A stretch of DNA of 64,000 bases from Sphingobacteriia bacterium 28-36-52 (GTDB lineage Bacteria; Bacteroidota; Bacteroidia; Chitinophagales; Chitinophagaceae). The notes beneath the pieces are model-generated. The model worked only from the letters and a program-made list of their open reading frames with translations. It was not told where the DNA came from and searched no databases. A program made the translations under genes and the position numbers. The stretch spans positions 1 to 64,000 of the forward strand of contig NCGN01000001.1 in the NCBI GenBank assembly GCA_002281575.1, written 5' to 3'. Every line of letters begins with the position of its first letter. Within the stretch, counting starts at the first letter, position 1. Below, one piece after another: positions 1 to 7,954 of the stretch.

Positions 1-31
1 CTGGGCTAAATTTGCGGTTTACTCTTGACAT
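1..31 (-). CDS. 5' end of an unidentified gene, cut by window edge
   Basis: Reading leftwards, an ATG at 31 opens a frame with no stop before the window edge; it begins MSRVNRKFSP. An AGGA sits 5-8 bases before it, a better ribosome site than most genes here have. It starts 59 bases after the stop of the nucleotidyltransferase gene and on the same strand, so the two are probably co-transcribed. Ten codons are too few to identify the product. If the upstream gene is a CBASS nucleotide cyclase, this is where an effector or regulator would be expected; that is inference only. Confidence 0.4.
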   Translation of the reverse strand, partial: MSRVNRKFSP

Positions 32-90
32 GTTTCCTAAAGTTATGATTACAAAATTGATTTTAATTTTGAATCCAGTCCTTTAGGGGG

Positions 91-1074
91 TTAATACAGT
101 CTGTTTCTATAAATGTATTCTTTGCCGTCAACAGAAACTAAATCGTCAGCGTGAGCTTGATTTGTGCAAATGCTTTTCATTTGATTATACAAAACTGGAA
201 CAAGTTCATAGAAAGACAAGTTCTGATATTCTGAAACTTTTATGTCGTAACAAATAGCGTTGATGTCAAAACTGCTTAAATCTATTTCGTGGTCAGAATT
301 TGCTTTACTATTCTTTAAGAACCTAATCATCTTTTTTAATCTTCCATTTGTTTCTGAACTGCGTTCATTTATTCTTTTGATACTTAGAAACGGAAAGTCC
401 GCACTTTCTCTTGAATGTGTGTCTTTGTTGTAAACTTGAATACCTCTGTAATCGCCTTTGTCATTGATTACAGAAGATACATCATCATACCAGTTTGCAA
501 TTACAATATCAACTTCACGATTAAGGCTAAGATTTTTTATTTTTATAGCCTTTGGTTTTGTCAAGTCACGAGTTTGATAAACACCGGAAAGAATTCTTTC
601 GCTATCAAGTCTTAATTCTCTTAAATCGTTCAAAGCATTTCCTGTGTATGAAGTTAGATTGATTTCTCTTTGAAGTTTGTCAATAGATGTTTGATAGTAT
701 TTGGCTCTTCTTTCAGGAGTTTCAATAATTTCTTTAAAATTTCTTGTGTCTGGTTGGTAGAATTTTTCGCAAATAGTTAGCAAGTCAATGTCACTATACC
801 CTTTTATGTGGGTGTCTGTCATTACTGAACCTTGATATTTGAAGGAAACATCTTTTAATTCTTTTCCAAGATGTTCTTTTACTCTTTCTCCAGCGTCTCG
901 GCTTTTCTGAGTGTATTCGGGTTCAACACCTTTCATTGCAAGTCTAATGTAAGTCAATACATCGCTGTATGAAATTGTCGATAGTTCGTCAGAAAACGCT
1001 TTTTTTAATGCAAAGTTTTCCGGGTTCAGTCGTCCTCGAATACTTTCAGTTAATTGTCTGTAATTTTTTGCCAT
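91..1074 (-). CDS. CD-NTase/OAS-like nucleotidyltransferase (possible CBASS cyclase)
   Basis: 327-residue nucleotidyltransferase of the pol-beta superfamily. The catalytic signature is complete: Gly82-Ser83, then Asp95 and Asp97 in YSDIDLL, and a third acidic residue Asp189 in REVDIVIA. Further on are a basic helix (RLKKMIRFLK, about 246-255) and SSFDINAICY (about 267-276), like the helical C-terminal half of CD-NTases and OAS-type enzymes. Members make cyclic or linear oligonucleotide second messengers in anti-phage CBASS systems; some relatives have other roles. The start is MAKNYRQ at 1074; a longer frame from a TTG at 1152 adds 26 unconvincing residues. The surroundings are AT-rich and lie on the 3' side of tRNA-Leu, a common place for islands. 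The fold is fairly sure, the defence role is not. Confidence 0.65.
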   Translation of the reverse strand: MAKNYRQLTESIRGRLNPENFALKKAFSDELSTISYSDVLTYIRLAMKGVEPEYTQKSRDAGERVKEHLGKELKDVSFKYQGSVMTDTHIKGYSDIDLLTICEKFYQPDTRNFKEIIETPERRAKYYQTSIDKLQREINLTSYTGNALNDLRELRLDSERILSGVYQTRDLTKPKAIKIKNLSLNREVDIVIANWYDDVSSVINDKGDYRGIQVYNKDTHSRESADFPFLSIKRINERSSETNGRLKKMIRFLKNSKANSDHEIDLSSFDINAICYDIKVSEYQNLSFYELVPVLYNQMKSICTNQAHADDLVSVDGKEYIYRNRLY

Positions 1075-1459
1075 TGTCAATTGTTTTAATGTTGCACTGT
1101 CGGTCTGGTAGCCTTGCCCATAACACTTAAATATGTGATACTCAAAATCCAATCTAAATTTCGATTAAGCTTTTATTTGAGTATTTAGTATTATACATTT
1201 TAAATTTCTCTTTCGTCAATACATTTATACTTTTTGAATTGATATAAGAAATTATCTATTTATACATTTTCCATTGTTTGTAATATTTATTTTAAAGCAT
1301 TGCCTCCTGACTCCCAGACATAAAAATTCAGGGTCAGTAAATCACTAACAAACAATAACAGTTGGGGAGGAATAAATTGGGATTAGGAAGTTATAAGAAA
1401 AAAGCAATATGACGAAATATTTATGCGATTTTTTGATGAAAGGATATTCGCAAGGGAGT
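1075..1459. other. AT-rich non-coding stretch upstream of the nucleotidyltransferase
   Basis: Apart from a weak N-terminal extension of the neighbouring frame (to 1152), I see no credible gene. It is clearly more AT-rich than the flanking housekeeping DNA between about 1160 and 1300. A small inverted repeat, CTGAC TCC CAGACATAAAAATTC AGG GTCAG, lies near 1308-1337. It probably carries the promoter of the leftward gene, but no good TAnnTTTG box was found. Confidence 0.4.
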
Positions 1460-1502
1460 GCAGGATTCGCTGCGCTGAACTTCGTTCAGCTTGCAGTTCC
1501 TA
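1460..1502. repeat. Palindrome H1 (interrupted hairpin)
   Basis: GCTGAAC (1474-1480) and GTTCAGC (1484-1490) form a perfect 7-bp stem with a TTC loop. It is extended by CTGC (1470-1473) with GCAG (1493-1496), and by AGGA with TCCT further out. It is the first module of the palindromic block between the nucleotidyltransferase segment and tRNA-Leu. Confidence 0.6.
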
Positions 1503-1518
1503 GAAGGGTGGCGTACCC

Positions 1519-1631
1519 AAAGACCCTGCAACGCTTGCAGCGTTGCTCGGGGTTTTCCATTTTCGCGCTTACAAAAGCAAGCTTTTGACGCCCTCAAATA
1601 GAAAACCCCGGTACTGCGTACCAGGGTCTTT
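1519..1631. repeat. 113-nt cloverleaf-like palindromic element beside tRNA-Leu
   Basis: A closing stem of 10 perfect pairs (AAAGACCCTG 1519-1528 with CAGGGTCTTT 1622-1631) encloses three arms. Arm a is GCAACGC/GCGTTGC (1528-1534/1540-1546). Arm b is CGGGGTTTTC/GAAAACCCCG (1548-1557/1601-1610), holding an inner CAAAAGC/GCTTTTG stem (1572-1578/1581-1587). Arm c is GGTAC/GTACC (1610-1614/1618-1622). The arms share single bases at their borders, so not every pair can form at once. The block ends two bases from the tRNA 3' end, so it would lie in the tRNA trailer. It could act as DNA cruciform or as RNA. I do not recognise the family. Confidence 0.7.
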
Positions 1632-1633
1632 GT

Positions 1634-1716
1634 GCCCAGAACAGGAATCGAACCTGCACTACCTTGCGATAACCAGATTTTGAGTCTAGCGCGTCTACCA
1701 ATTCCGCCATCTGGGC
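1634..1716 (-). tRNA. tRNA-Leu (anticodon CAA)
   Basis: An 83-nt class II tRNA on the minus strand. The acceptor stem pairs GCCCAGA with TCTGGGC; the anticodon stem CTAGA/TCTGG carries the loop CTCAAAA, giving anticodon CAA (reads UUG); a variable arm with GTTATCGCAAGGTA and the T-arm GCAGG TTCGATT CCTGT follow. The 3' CCA is not encoded: the discriminator A is followed by CA. The gene stands alone, with a palindromic block directly downstream. An open frame of 108 codons over this locus is only the tRNA read as protein. Confidence 0.95.
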
Positions 1717-1766
1717 TTGAAATGGAGTGCAATATTAGCCCATGCACGCATAATTTCCAAAATATT

Positions 1767-2273
1767 CTATTGTAGGCCCGATATAATTCTATCGAGGTAC
1801 TTTTTTTTGAAGTAATAGTCTTTTACTTGCAGCAACTCTTTTTCGGTAGAAGTATTTTCCGAATAATTATCCATAACTGGTTCAATAGCTTCATATAGTT
1901 CTGTTTCTAAGTTTTTGGCAGTGGCCATTAGGCTCGCTACGGCGGTGGTGTTGGTTTTGTCTAACTCCATCACCTGCTCGTTCATGTCCATTACTTCCAT
2001 CAAGAAATCGGGGGGGAGGTTGTATTTTTCTTCCTCCTGTAACAATCCCTTGTTGGTGAGTATATACTTTATCAACAAATCCTTATTCAATAAGGTTTTG
2101 TAGGCTTCATTTATCATGGCCGATTTCTCTAACACTTCTTGCTGTTCGGTTGCGGTGCCGCCGCCGTTGAAGTCGGGGTGGTGGGTTCTGCTTAGTTCGT
2201 AAAACTTTTTTCGTACGGCTGCGGCGTCTATTGTAAAGCTGGGTGCGATGCCGTATAACTCAAAATAATTCAT
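1767..2273 (-). CDS. hscB: Fe-S cluster assembly co-chaperone HscB
   Basis: 168-residue J-domain protein. The J domain (about 1-75) has HPD at 32-34, the tripeptide that stimulates the ATPase of an Hsp70 partner (HscA). The C-terminal part is a helical domain of HscB type that binds the scaffold protein IscU. Length is normal for HscB. It starts 87 bp from the divergent dehydrogenase gene at 2361. No other isc genes are next to it, so it is assigned from its own sequence. Confidence 0.85.
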   Translation of the reverse strand: MNYFELYGIAPSFTIDAAAVRKKFYELSRTHHPDFNGGGTATEQQEVLEKSAMINEAYKTLLNKDLLIKYILTNKGLLQEEEKYNLPPDFLMEVMDMNEQVMELDKTNTTAVASLMATAKNLETELYEAIEPVMDNYSENTSTEKELLQVKDYYFKKKYLDRIISGLQ

Positions 2274-2360
2274 AGTGTAAAATTAAGCCCTTGGTTTTAT
2301 AAATGATAAATATCATTCCTTGGCTCGTGGCAATAAACTATTTTCGTCAAAATTTTTTCG

Positions 2361-3563
2361 ATGCTTGTTATTGGCTTAATTAGAGAGGGTAAAGTTCCTG
2401 CTGATAATCGTGTGGCACTTACGCCTGCGCAGTGTAAGTTTCTCATGAAAAATGTAGAGAATGTGGAAGTGTATGTAGAGCCTTCTCCCAATCGTTGTTA
2501 TTCGGATGCGGAGTATGAAAAAGCGGGGGCTATTCTGTCCAATGATTTGTCCAATTGTAATTTGTTGTTGGGTATTAAGGAAGTGCCGGTAAGTCAGCTC
2601 ATTCCCAACAAGCGTTATATGTTCTTTTCGCATACCAAGAAATTACAGCCTTATAACCGTGCCCTCATGCAGGCCATGGTGCTGAAAAATATTACCCTGA
2701 TCGATTATGAATGCCTGGAGCACAATGATGGGCAGCGTATCATTGGATTTGGTTTTTTTGCCGGCATTGTGGGGGCGCACAATGGTATCATGGCTTATGG
2801 TAATCGCACGGGTGCGTTTAAGTTGGAAAGGGTGCACAAGATCAAAGACTATCGTGCGCTCATTCATACTTATTTTGGTTTGAAATTACCACCCATTAAA
2901 ATTGCTGTGACGGGTAGTGGGAGAGTGGCCCATGGAATTTTAGAAATCATGAACCTCTTAGATGTACAGGAAGTGGAGCCCGATGAATACTTGTCCAAGT
3001 CCTTTGACTATCCGGTATATGTGCATCTCAAGGGTAATAATTTGTACCAGCACAGCATTAATAAAACTTACCATCGCAATCATTTTCACGAGCATCCTGA
3101 GGAATACTCTTGTTTGTTCGAGCAATATGCGGGGCATACTGATATTCTCATGAATGGAATTTATTGGGGCACCAATGTGCCTCGTTTGTTCTCAATGGAA
3201 TCCATGCAGTCCATTCATTTCAAGATCCAAACTATTGCCGATATTACCGACGATAAGCATGGCTCTGTGCCTTGTAACCTGGGTGATGCTACCATTGACA
3301 ATCCGGTGTATGGCGTCAATAAATTAACGGGTGAACAAACCGATCCTTATTTGCCCAATTCGGTTGACGTTATGGCCGTGGGTAATCTGCCCAATGAATT
3401 GCCGCGCGATGCCAGCCGTTATTTTGGTGAGCAACTCATCAAATATATTTTAGACGATGTACGCAAAGGGGGGGCTGCCGTTATTGAGCGGGCTACTATT
3501 TTAGACAAGGGTAAACTAACCGAACCTTTTGAATACTTAAAAGATTACGCGGCGCTGGATTAG
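2361..3563 (+). CDS. Saccharopine dehydrogenase (lysine-forming)/alanine dehydrogenase-like NAD(P) oxidoreductase
   Basis: 400-residue protein of the alanine dehydrogenase/transhydrogenase fold. The N-terminal domain starts IGLIREGK; Lys73 (GIKEV) and His91 (FSHTKK) lie where the catalytic Lys and His of yeast Lys1-type saccharopine dehydrogenase are expected. The nucleotide loop is TGSGRVAHG (184-192). The C-terminal ATIDNPVYG and NLPNELPRDAS segments are typical of the saccharopine branch rather than true alanine dehydrogenase. It may interconvert saccharopine and lysine or a related imino acid. A near-consensus promoter, TTG-N16-TATTTTCG, ends at 2346. It converges on mutS with a 27-bp gap. 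Family sure, substrate uncertain. Confidence 0.75.
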   Translation: MLVIGLIREGKVPADNRVALTPAQCKFLMKNVENVEVYVEPSPNRCYSDAEYEKAGAILSNDLSNCNLLLGIKEVPVSQLIPNKRYMFFSHTKKLQPYNRALMQAMVLKNITLIDYECLEHNDGQRIIGFGFFAGIVGAHNGIMAYGNRTGAFKLERVHKIKDYRALIHTYFGLKLPPIKIAVTGSGRVAHGILEIMNLLDVQEVEPDEYLSKSFDYPVYVHLKGNNLYQHSINKTYHRNHFHEHPEEYSCLFEQYAGHTDILMNGIYWGTNVPRLFSMESMQSIHFKIQTIADITDDKHGSVPCNLGDATIDNPVYGVNKLTGEQTDPYLPNSVDVMAVGNLPNELPRDASRYFGEQLIKYILDDVRKGGAAVIERATILDKGKLTEPFEYLKDYAALD

Positions 3564-3590
3564 TCAAAATTAAATACAACCGTATAAAAT

Positions 3591-6215
3591 CTATTTCAGC
3601 AAAGCCTTGATATCATTGAGTTTCATCAATGCTTCTACCGGCGTTAATTGATTAATGTCTATGGCATTGAGTTTTGCTCGGATGCTTTCGAAGGTTTCGG
3701 TATGTGCATCAAATATGCTCAACTGCACTTTGGGCACCGAAGCATTTTGCACAGCCTCACTAACAGACTCTCTTAGCGTTTGGTTGCCCGCTTCTTCGCG
3801 CACGTGCTCTTTCTCTAACTGCTCCATTATCGCTGTTGCTCTATTAATTAATGCAGTAGGCATGCCCGCCATTTTTGCTACCTGTATACCAAAGCTATGC
3901 GTGCTGCCGCCGGTGGCCATTTTGCGTAGGAAAATAATTTTATTGTTCAGCTCTTTGTGCGTGATATGATAGTTTTTTACGCGTGCTAAATGTTCTTCTA
4001 ATTCATTCAATTCATGGTAATGCGTAGCAAACAGTGTCTTTGGCGCAAAGGGGCTATTGTGAATATATTCTACCATGCTCCATGCAATGGAAATACCATC
4101 ATAAGTGGCCGTACCTCTTCCTATTTCGTCTAATAAAATTAAAGAGCGCTCACTCATATTATTGATGATGCTTGCTGTTTCGTTCATCTCTACCATGAAC
4201 GTAGATTCACCTCCACTTAAATTATCGGATGCGCCAACACGGGTAAATATTTTATCGGTTAGGGGAATCATTGCCGCCGCTGCGGGTACAAAGGATCCCA
4301 TATGTGCCATCAAGGTTATGATGGCGGTTTGTCTTAAGAGCGCACTCTTACCACTCATATTCGGCCCCGTTAAAATAATGATTTGCTGATCGGTTTTATT
4401 TAGTTCAATATCGTTCGATACATATTGCTCATCTAATGCCAGCTTGCGTTCTATCACTGGGTGGCGGCCTTCTTTAATCTGCAATTCCAATCCCTCATGT
4501 ATCACTGGTTTTCTGTATTGGTATTGCAAGGCATTCTCTGCAAAACAAATAATACAATCTAGTGTGGCCAGTATATTTCCGTTTACTTGTATGGGTGCTA
4601 TATAGGTTTGTAAATCGGTAATGAGTTGATTGTACAACTCTTGCTCTATTGCTAATATCTTGTCTTCGGCCCCAATAATTTTTTCTTCGTATTCTTTTAA
4701 TTCTGGGGTAATATATCGCTCTGCATTGGTGAGGGTTTGCTTCCTGATCCAATCGGCGGGTACTTTGTTTTTGTGTGAATTGGTAACTTCTAAATAATAG
4801 CCAAACACATTGTTGAAACTAATTTTGAGCGAACCAATGCCGGTTCTTTCTGCTTCTCTTTCTTGTATGTTTACCAAGAATTCTTTTCCTCCATTGGCAA
4901 TATTTCTTAACTGATCTAACTCTTCATGAACGCCTGAAGCTATTACGCCGCCTTTGTTAATGAGTACGGCTGGGTTTTCTTGTATCTCTTTGTAGATGCG
5001 GGTTTGCATGGCTTCGCATGCATCCAAGTTATTCGATAATTTGCGCAACCATTGGTTGGGGCTATTGGCCAATAGGGCTTTTACAATAGCTGTCTGTTCC
5101 AATCCCCTGGCCAATTGTACCACTTCTCTTGGGCCAATTTTTCTTAAAGCAATTTTGCTCACCAAACGTTCAATATCACCACAGGCTTTAATGGCTGCTG
5201 CCAATTGCTGTCTTAGTTCGGTTTGTACAATACTGTATTCAACGGCTTCTAGGCGTTCTTCAATTTGTTCTTTGTTCTTCAGTGGAAATACCAACCATCT
5301 TTTTAATAGCCTTGCACCCATGGCGCTCACCGTATTGTCTATCACTTGCAATAAACTGGTATGGCCTTCCGACTGCATAGGCAGCAATTCTAAATTGCGT
5401 ATGGTAAATCGATCCATCCACAAAAATTGATCGCGTTCTATGCGTTGTATCTGTGTTATATGTTGCAGGTTCGGGTGCTCGGTATCTTTTAAATAATGCA
5501 AGATGGCACTGGCCGCTACAATGGCTGCAGGCATCCCATCAATTCCAAATCCCTTTAGGGAATGGGTATTGAATTGCTTTACTAAATTTTCTTTGGCAAA
5601 GCCTTCTTCAAATATCCATCGCTCCATGGTATAGGTATAAAACCTCGTGCCATATTGCTCTTTAAATTTCTTTAAGTAACTGCGTTCAAATATGACTTCT
5701 GCGGGTTGCATGCTCTGCAACAACTTGTCTATATATTCTTCGTTTCCTTCCGCTGCAAAAAATTCTCCAGTTGAAATATCAAGTAAAGCTATGCCGGTGT
5801 TTGCTTCGGTATAATGTACGGCTGCTAAAAAATTATTGCTTTTGTTTTCCAGTAGTTTATCGCTGGTGGCAATGCCCGGTGTAACCATTTCGGTTACCCC
5901 TCTTTTTACAATACCCTTTACCATTTTGGGGTCTTCTAACTGGTCGCAGATGGCTACTCGATGGCCTGCTTTTACCAGCTTGTGTAAATAAGTTTCTAGT
6001 GAATGATGCGGAAATCCAGCTAGTTCGCTGGATGCGGCTGCCCCATTGTTTCTTTTGGTAAGGGTAATGCCCAATACACGTGACGCTATAATAGCGTCTT
6101 CTCCAAATGTTTCGTAGAAATCACCTACTCTAAATAACAAAACAGCATCGGGATATTTTTGCTTAATAGCCCGATGCTGCTGCATTAAAGGTGTATCGTT
6201 TCCAGATTTTGCCAT
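3591..6215 (-). CDS. mutS: DNA mismatch repair ATPase MutS
   Basis: 874-residue full-length MutS. Visible in order: the mismatch-recognition loop FYE at 33-35, connector and lever domains, a clamp region with GYYLEVTNSHK (about 472-482), and the ATPase with Walker A GPNMSGKS (617-624), a signature region with NLSGGESTF and Walker B LLDEIGRGT, plus the FATHYHEL segment. It recognises mispaired bases and small loops and recruits MutL. No mutL is adjacent. A perfect TAnnTTTG box (TATATTTG) lies only a few bases before the ATG, so the mRNA leader must be very short. Confidence 0.97.
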   Translation of the reverse strand: MAKSGNDTPLMQQHRAIKQKYPDAVLLFRVGDFYETFGEDAIIASRVLGITLTKRNNGAAASSELAGFPHHSLETYLHKLVKAGHRVAICDQLEDPKMVKGIVKRGVTEMVTPGIATSDKLLENKSNNFLAAVHYTEANTGIALLDISTGEFFAAEGNEEYIDKLLQSMQPAEVIFERSYLKKFKEQYGTRFYTYTMERWIFEEGFAKENLVKQFNTHSLKGFGIDGMPAAIVAASAILHYLKDTEHPNLQHITQIQRIERDQFLWMDRFTIRNLELLPMQSEGHTSLLQVIDNTVSAMGARLLKRWLVFPLKNKEQIEERLEAVEYSIVQTELRQQLAAAIKACGDIERLVSKIALRKIGPREVVQLARGLEQTAIVKALLANSPNQWLRKLSNNLDACEAMQTRIYKEIQENPAVLINKGGVIASGVHEELDQLRNIANGGKEFLVNIQEREAERTGIGSLKISFNNVFGYYLEVTNSHKNKVPADWIRKQTLTNAERYITPELKEYEEKIIGAEDKILAIEQELYNQLITDLQTYIAPIQVNGNILATLDCIICFAENALQYQYRKPVIHEGLELQIKEGRHPVIERKLALDEQYVSNDIELNKTDQQIIILTGPNMSGKSALLRQTAIITLMAHMGSFVPAAAAMIPLTDKIFTRVGASDNLSGGESTFMVEMNETASIINNMSERSLILLDEIGRGTATYDGISIAWSMVEYIHNSPFAPKTLFATHYHELNELEEHLARVKNYHITHKELNNKIIFLRKMATGGSTHSFGIQVAKMAGMPTALINRATAIMEQLEKEHVREEAGNQTLRESVSEAVQNASVPKVQLSIFDAHTETFESIRAKLNAIDINQLTPVEALMKLNDIKALLK

Positions 6216-6220
6216 GGCAA

Positions 6221-6228
6221 CAAATATA
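6221..6228 (-). promoter_or_regulatory. mutS -7 promoter box
   Basis: TATATTTG on the minus strand matches the Bacteroidetes consensus TAnnTTTG. Its edge is five bases from the mutS ATG, implying a near-leaderless transcript. Confidence 0.55.
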
Positions 6229-6258
6229 ACGATACGCGTATTAAAAAATCCGATTCAA

Positions 6259-7851
6259 TTATCGTCTTGCGCCTGGTCTTGGTGCTGGCAATGGCTTCCT
6301 TGGAAGCTTGGCATCGCGCTGTGCAGTGTGGTACACAAAACTGGCAACAATGGTAGCCATTTGTTTTAAATCGGCTTCTATTAAATGGTCGTACACGTCC
6401 ATATTGCTGTGGTGGGTGCGGGTATCGTATTCAATAGGGTCTTGAATAAATTGAAACCCTGGTAATCCCACTCCATCAAATGCTTGGTGATCGGTTCCGC
6501 CAGTATTGTTAATGGTAACCGCATGTGCGCCCAAATCTTTGAATGGTGCTAACCATGCTTTGAAAATATTTCTACAAGCTTCGTTGCCTTGTAAATAAAT
6601 TCCCCTGATTTTTCCGGTACCATTGTCAATATTGTAATAGCCAGAAAGCTTTTCGTGTTCGGGCAATAATTTCATATCAGCTGGATCGGCAAATGTCTTC
6701 TTTACATAGCCTCTAGAGCCCCAAAGGCCTTGCTCTTCTGCACTCCATAATCCTATACGGATGGTGCGCTTAGTTGAAATATTCAAGGCTTTTAAAATGC
6801 GCATTACTTCCATCATTACTGCTGAACCAGATGCGTTATCGGTGGCACCTGTTCCTGCTTGCCATGAATCTAAGTGTGCACCAATCATCACGATTTCATT
6901 TTTCAATACTGGGTCGGTGCCTGGTATTTCTCCAATCACATTGTAGCCTTGTAAATCCTTGGTGTGAAATTTGGTTTTCACCTCCACGTCTAATTTAACA
7001 GGGGTACCTGTTTTGGCAATGCGTAAAATGCTGTTGAAGTCTTCAATGCCTACTGCAATATCTAAGAAATTCTCCGGAGCAGTGCCCTGATAAGCACCAC
7101 CACCTTGTGCAAATACGGTACCATCATGGCTTCTAACACCTCCGCTGCTTAATAGGGCAACAGCGCCTTCTGCCTTGGCCATTTCTTTTAAGATGGCCAT
7201 CATTCTTGCTGCTCCACCACCACGTTGTTGCATCATGGCTTGCATTTGTCTGCGTTGTGCAGCAGTATCTACTGGTCTTGGAGGAGCCATTGTAGCGGCT
7301 TCCATTTTAGCCAATTCTTCATCGGTATACCTTACCGCATCTGCTTTAAAAGAATGCTTATAAGTAACCAGTTGATCCATCATTAATACTTTGCCTTTTA
7401 ATTGGCCGCTGTATTTCATTAAGTCTGCACTGTCTTTGGCGCTGATCACCAATACTTCTGCAGATTGTAATTTTTTATTTCCCGCTGTCCAAGTCTTTGG
7501 ATAAATCATGATGGGTCTGTAATAAGGCGCAGTCATGGCCATATAAGATTTCTCCAATTCCCATCCTTTTCCAAATTCGCCCCATGCGTCCAATTCCGCT
7601 TTTTCTACACCCCAACCTTTTAATGCATCGATGGCATAATTGGCGGCTCTGTTATAACCCGGTGAATTGGCCAATCTTGGGCCACTCATATCGGTGAGGT
7701 TAAATACAATATCCATTACTTTGGAATTTTCTAATCCCTCTTTGCGTATGCGATTAATTACGGCCTGGTCTACCGGTTCTGTACCTTGGGCAAAAGCCAT
7801 GATAGGGCTGGCTAGTGCTAATAGGAGTGCATGTTGAACAAATTTTCTCAT
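6259..7851 (-). CDS. Secreted M28-family zinc aminopeptidase/carboxypeptidase Q-like
   Basis: 530 residues with a signal peptide (about 1-21, ending AFA). The M28 catalytic domain shows the zinc ligands expected for the family: His326 (GAHLDSW), Asp338 (ATDNASG), the acid pair Glu372-Glu373 (SAEEQG), Asp409 (NIDNG) and His480/481 (THHSNMD). An inserted PA-like lid domain (about 125-295) carries a Gln/Met/Arg/Gly-rich tract (about 195-220) that looks like an unstructured loop. It probably trims peptides in the periplasm. It lies 43 bp upstream of mutS on the same strand, but mutS has its own promoter box. Confidence 0.88.
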   Translation of the reverse strand: MRKFVQHALLLALASPIMAFAQGTEPVDQAVINRIRKEGLENSKVMDIVFNLTDMSGPRLANSPGYNRAANYAIDALKGWGVEKAELDAWGEFGKGWELEKSYMAMTAPYYRPIMIYPKTWTAGNKKLQSAEVLVISAKDSADLMKYSGQLKGKVLMMDQLVTYKHSFKADAVRYTDEELAKMEAATMAPPRPVDTAAQRRQMQAMMQQRGGGAARMMAILKEMAKAEGAVALLSSGGVRSHDGTVFAQGGGAYQGTAPENFLDIAVGIEDFNSILRIAKTGTPVKLDVEVKTKFHTKDLQGYNVIGEIPGTDPVLKNEIVMIGAHLDSWQAGTGATDNASGSAVMMEVMRILKALNISTKRTIRIGLWSAEEQGLWGSRGYVKKTFADPADMKLLPEHEKLSGYYNIDNGTGKIRGIYLQGNEACRNIFKAWLAPFKDLGAHAVTINNTGGTDHQAFDGVGLPGFQFIQDPIEYDTRTHHSNMDVYDHLIEADLKQMATIVASFVYHTAQRDAKLPRKPLPAPRPGARR

Positions 7852-7942
7852 ATCTGTTGGTTGTTTTGATTGTTTAAAAAGAGCACGTTAATGTAGTTTT
7901 TTTCTCTAACAAACTGCCAAAGATTATTTGAATGGATGGGTT

Positions 7943-7950
7943 TACCTTTG
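7943..7950 (+). promoter_or_regulatory. -7 promoter box of the SpoU methyltransferase gene
   Basis: TACCTTTG is a perfect TAnnTTTG match four bases before the ATG at 7955. It argues against an upstream TTG start at 7928 and for a leaderless or near-leaderless mRNA. Confidence 0.55.
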
Positions 7951-7954
7951 CCCC

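Noticed and set aside
1075..1152. TTG-started N-terminal extension of the nucleotidyltransferase
   Set aside because: The 26 extra residues are not part of the fold, and an internal ATG at 1074 gives the expected length.
1..1633. Integron attC or gene-cassette arrangement
   Set aside because: The palindromes near tRNA-Leu do not show the attC core sites (RYYYAAC and GTTRRRY), and there is no integrase in the window.
1421..1747. 108-codon open frame on the minus strand
   Set aside because: It is tRNA-Leu and its palindromic trailer read as protein; its peptide DGGIGRRARLKIW is a typical translation of a tRNA gene.
4996..5430. Large antisense frames inside mutS, gcvP, TonB receptors and TamB
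   Set aside because: They arise from codon bias in the true genes; none has a start context or a recognisable family.
7928..7954. TTG start of the SpoU methyltransferase
   Set aside because: A perfect -7 box (7943-7950) lies between it and the ATG at 7955, so the longer form would start upstream of the promoter.
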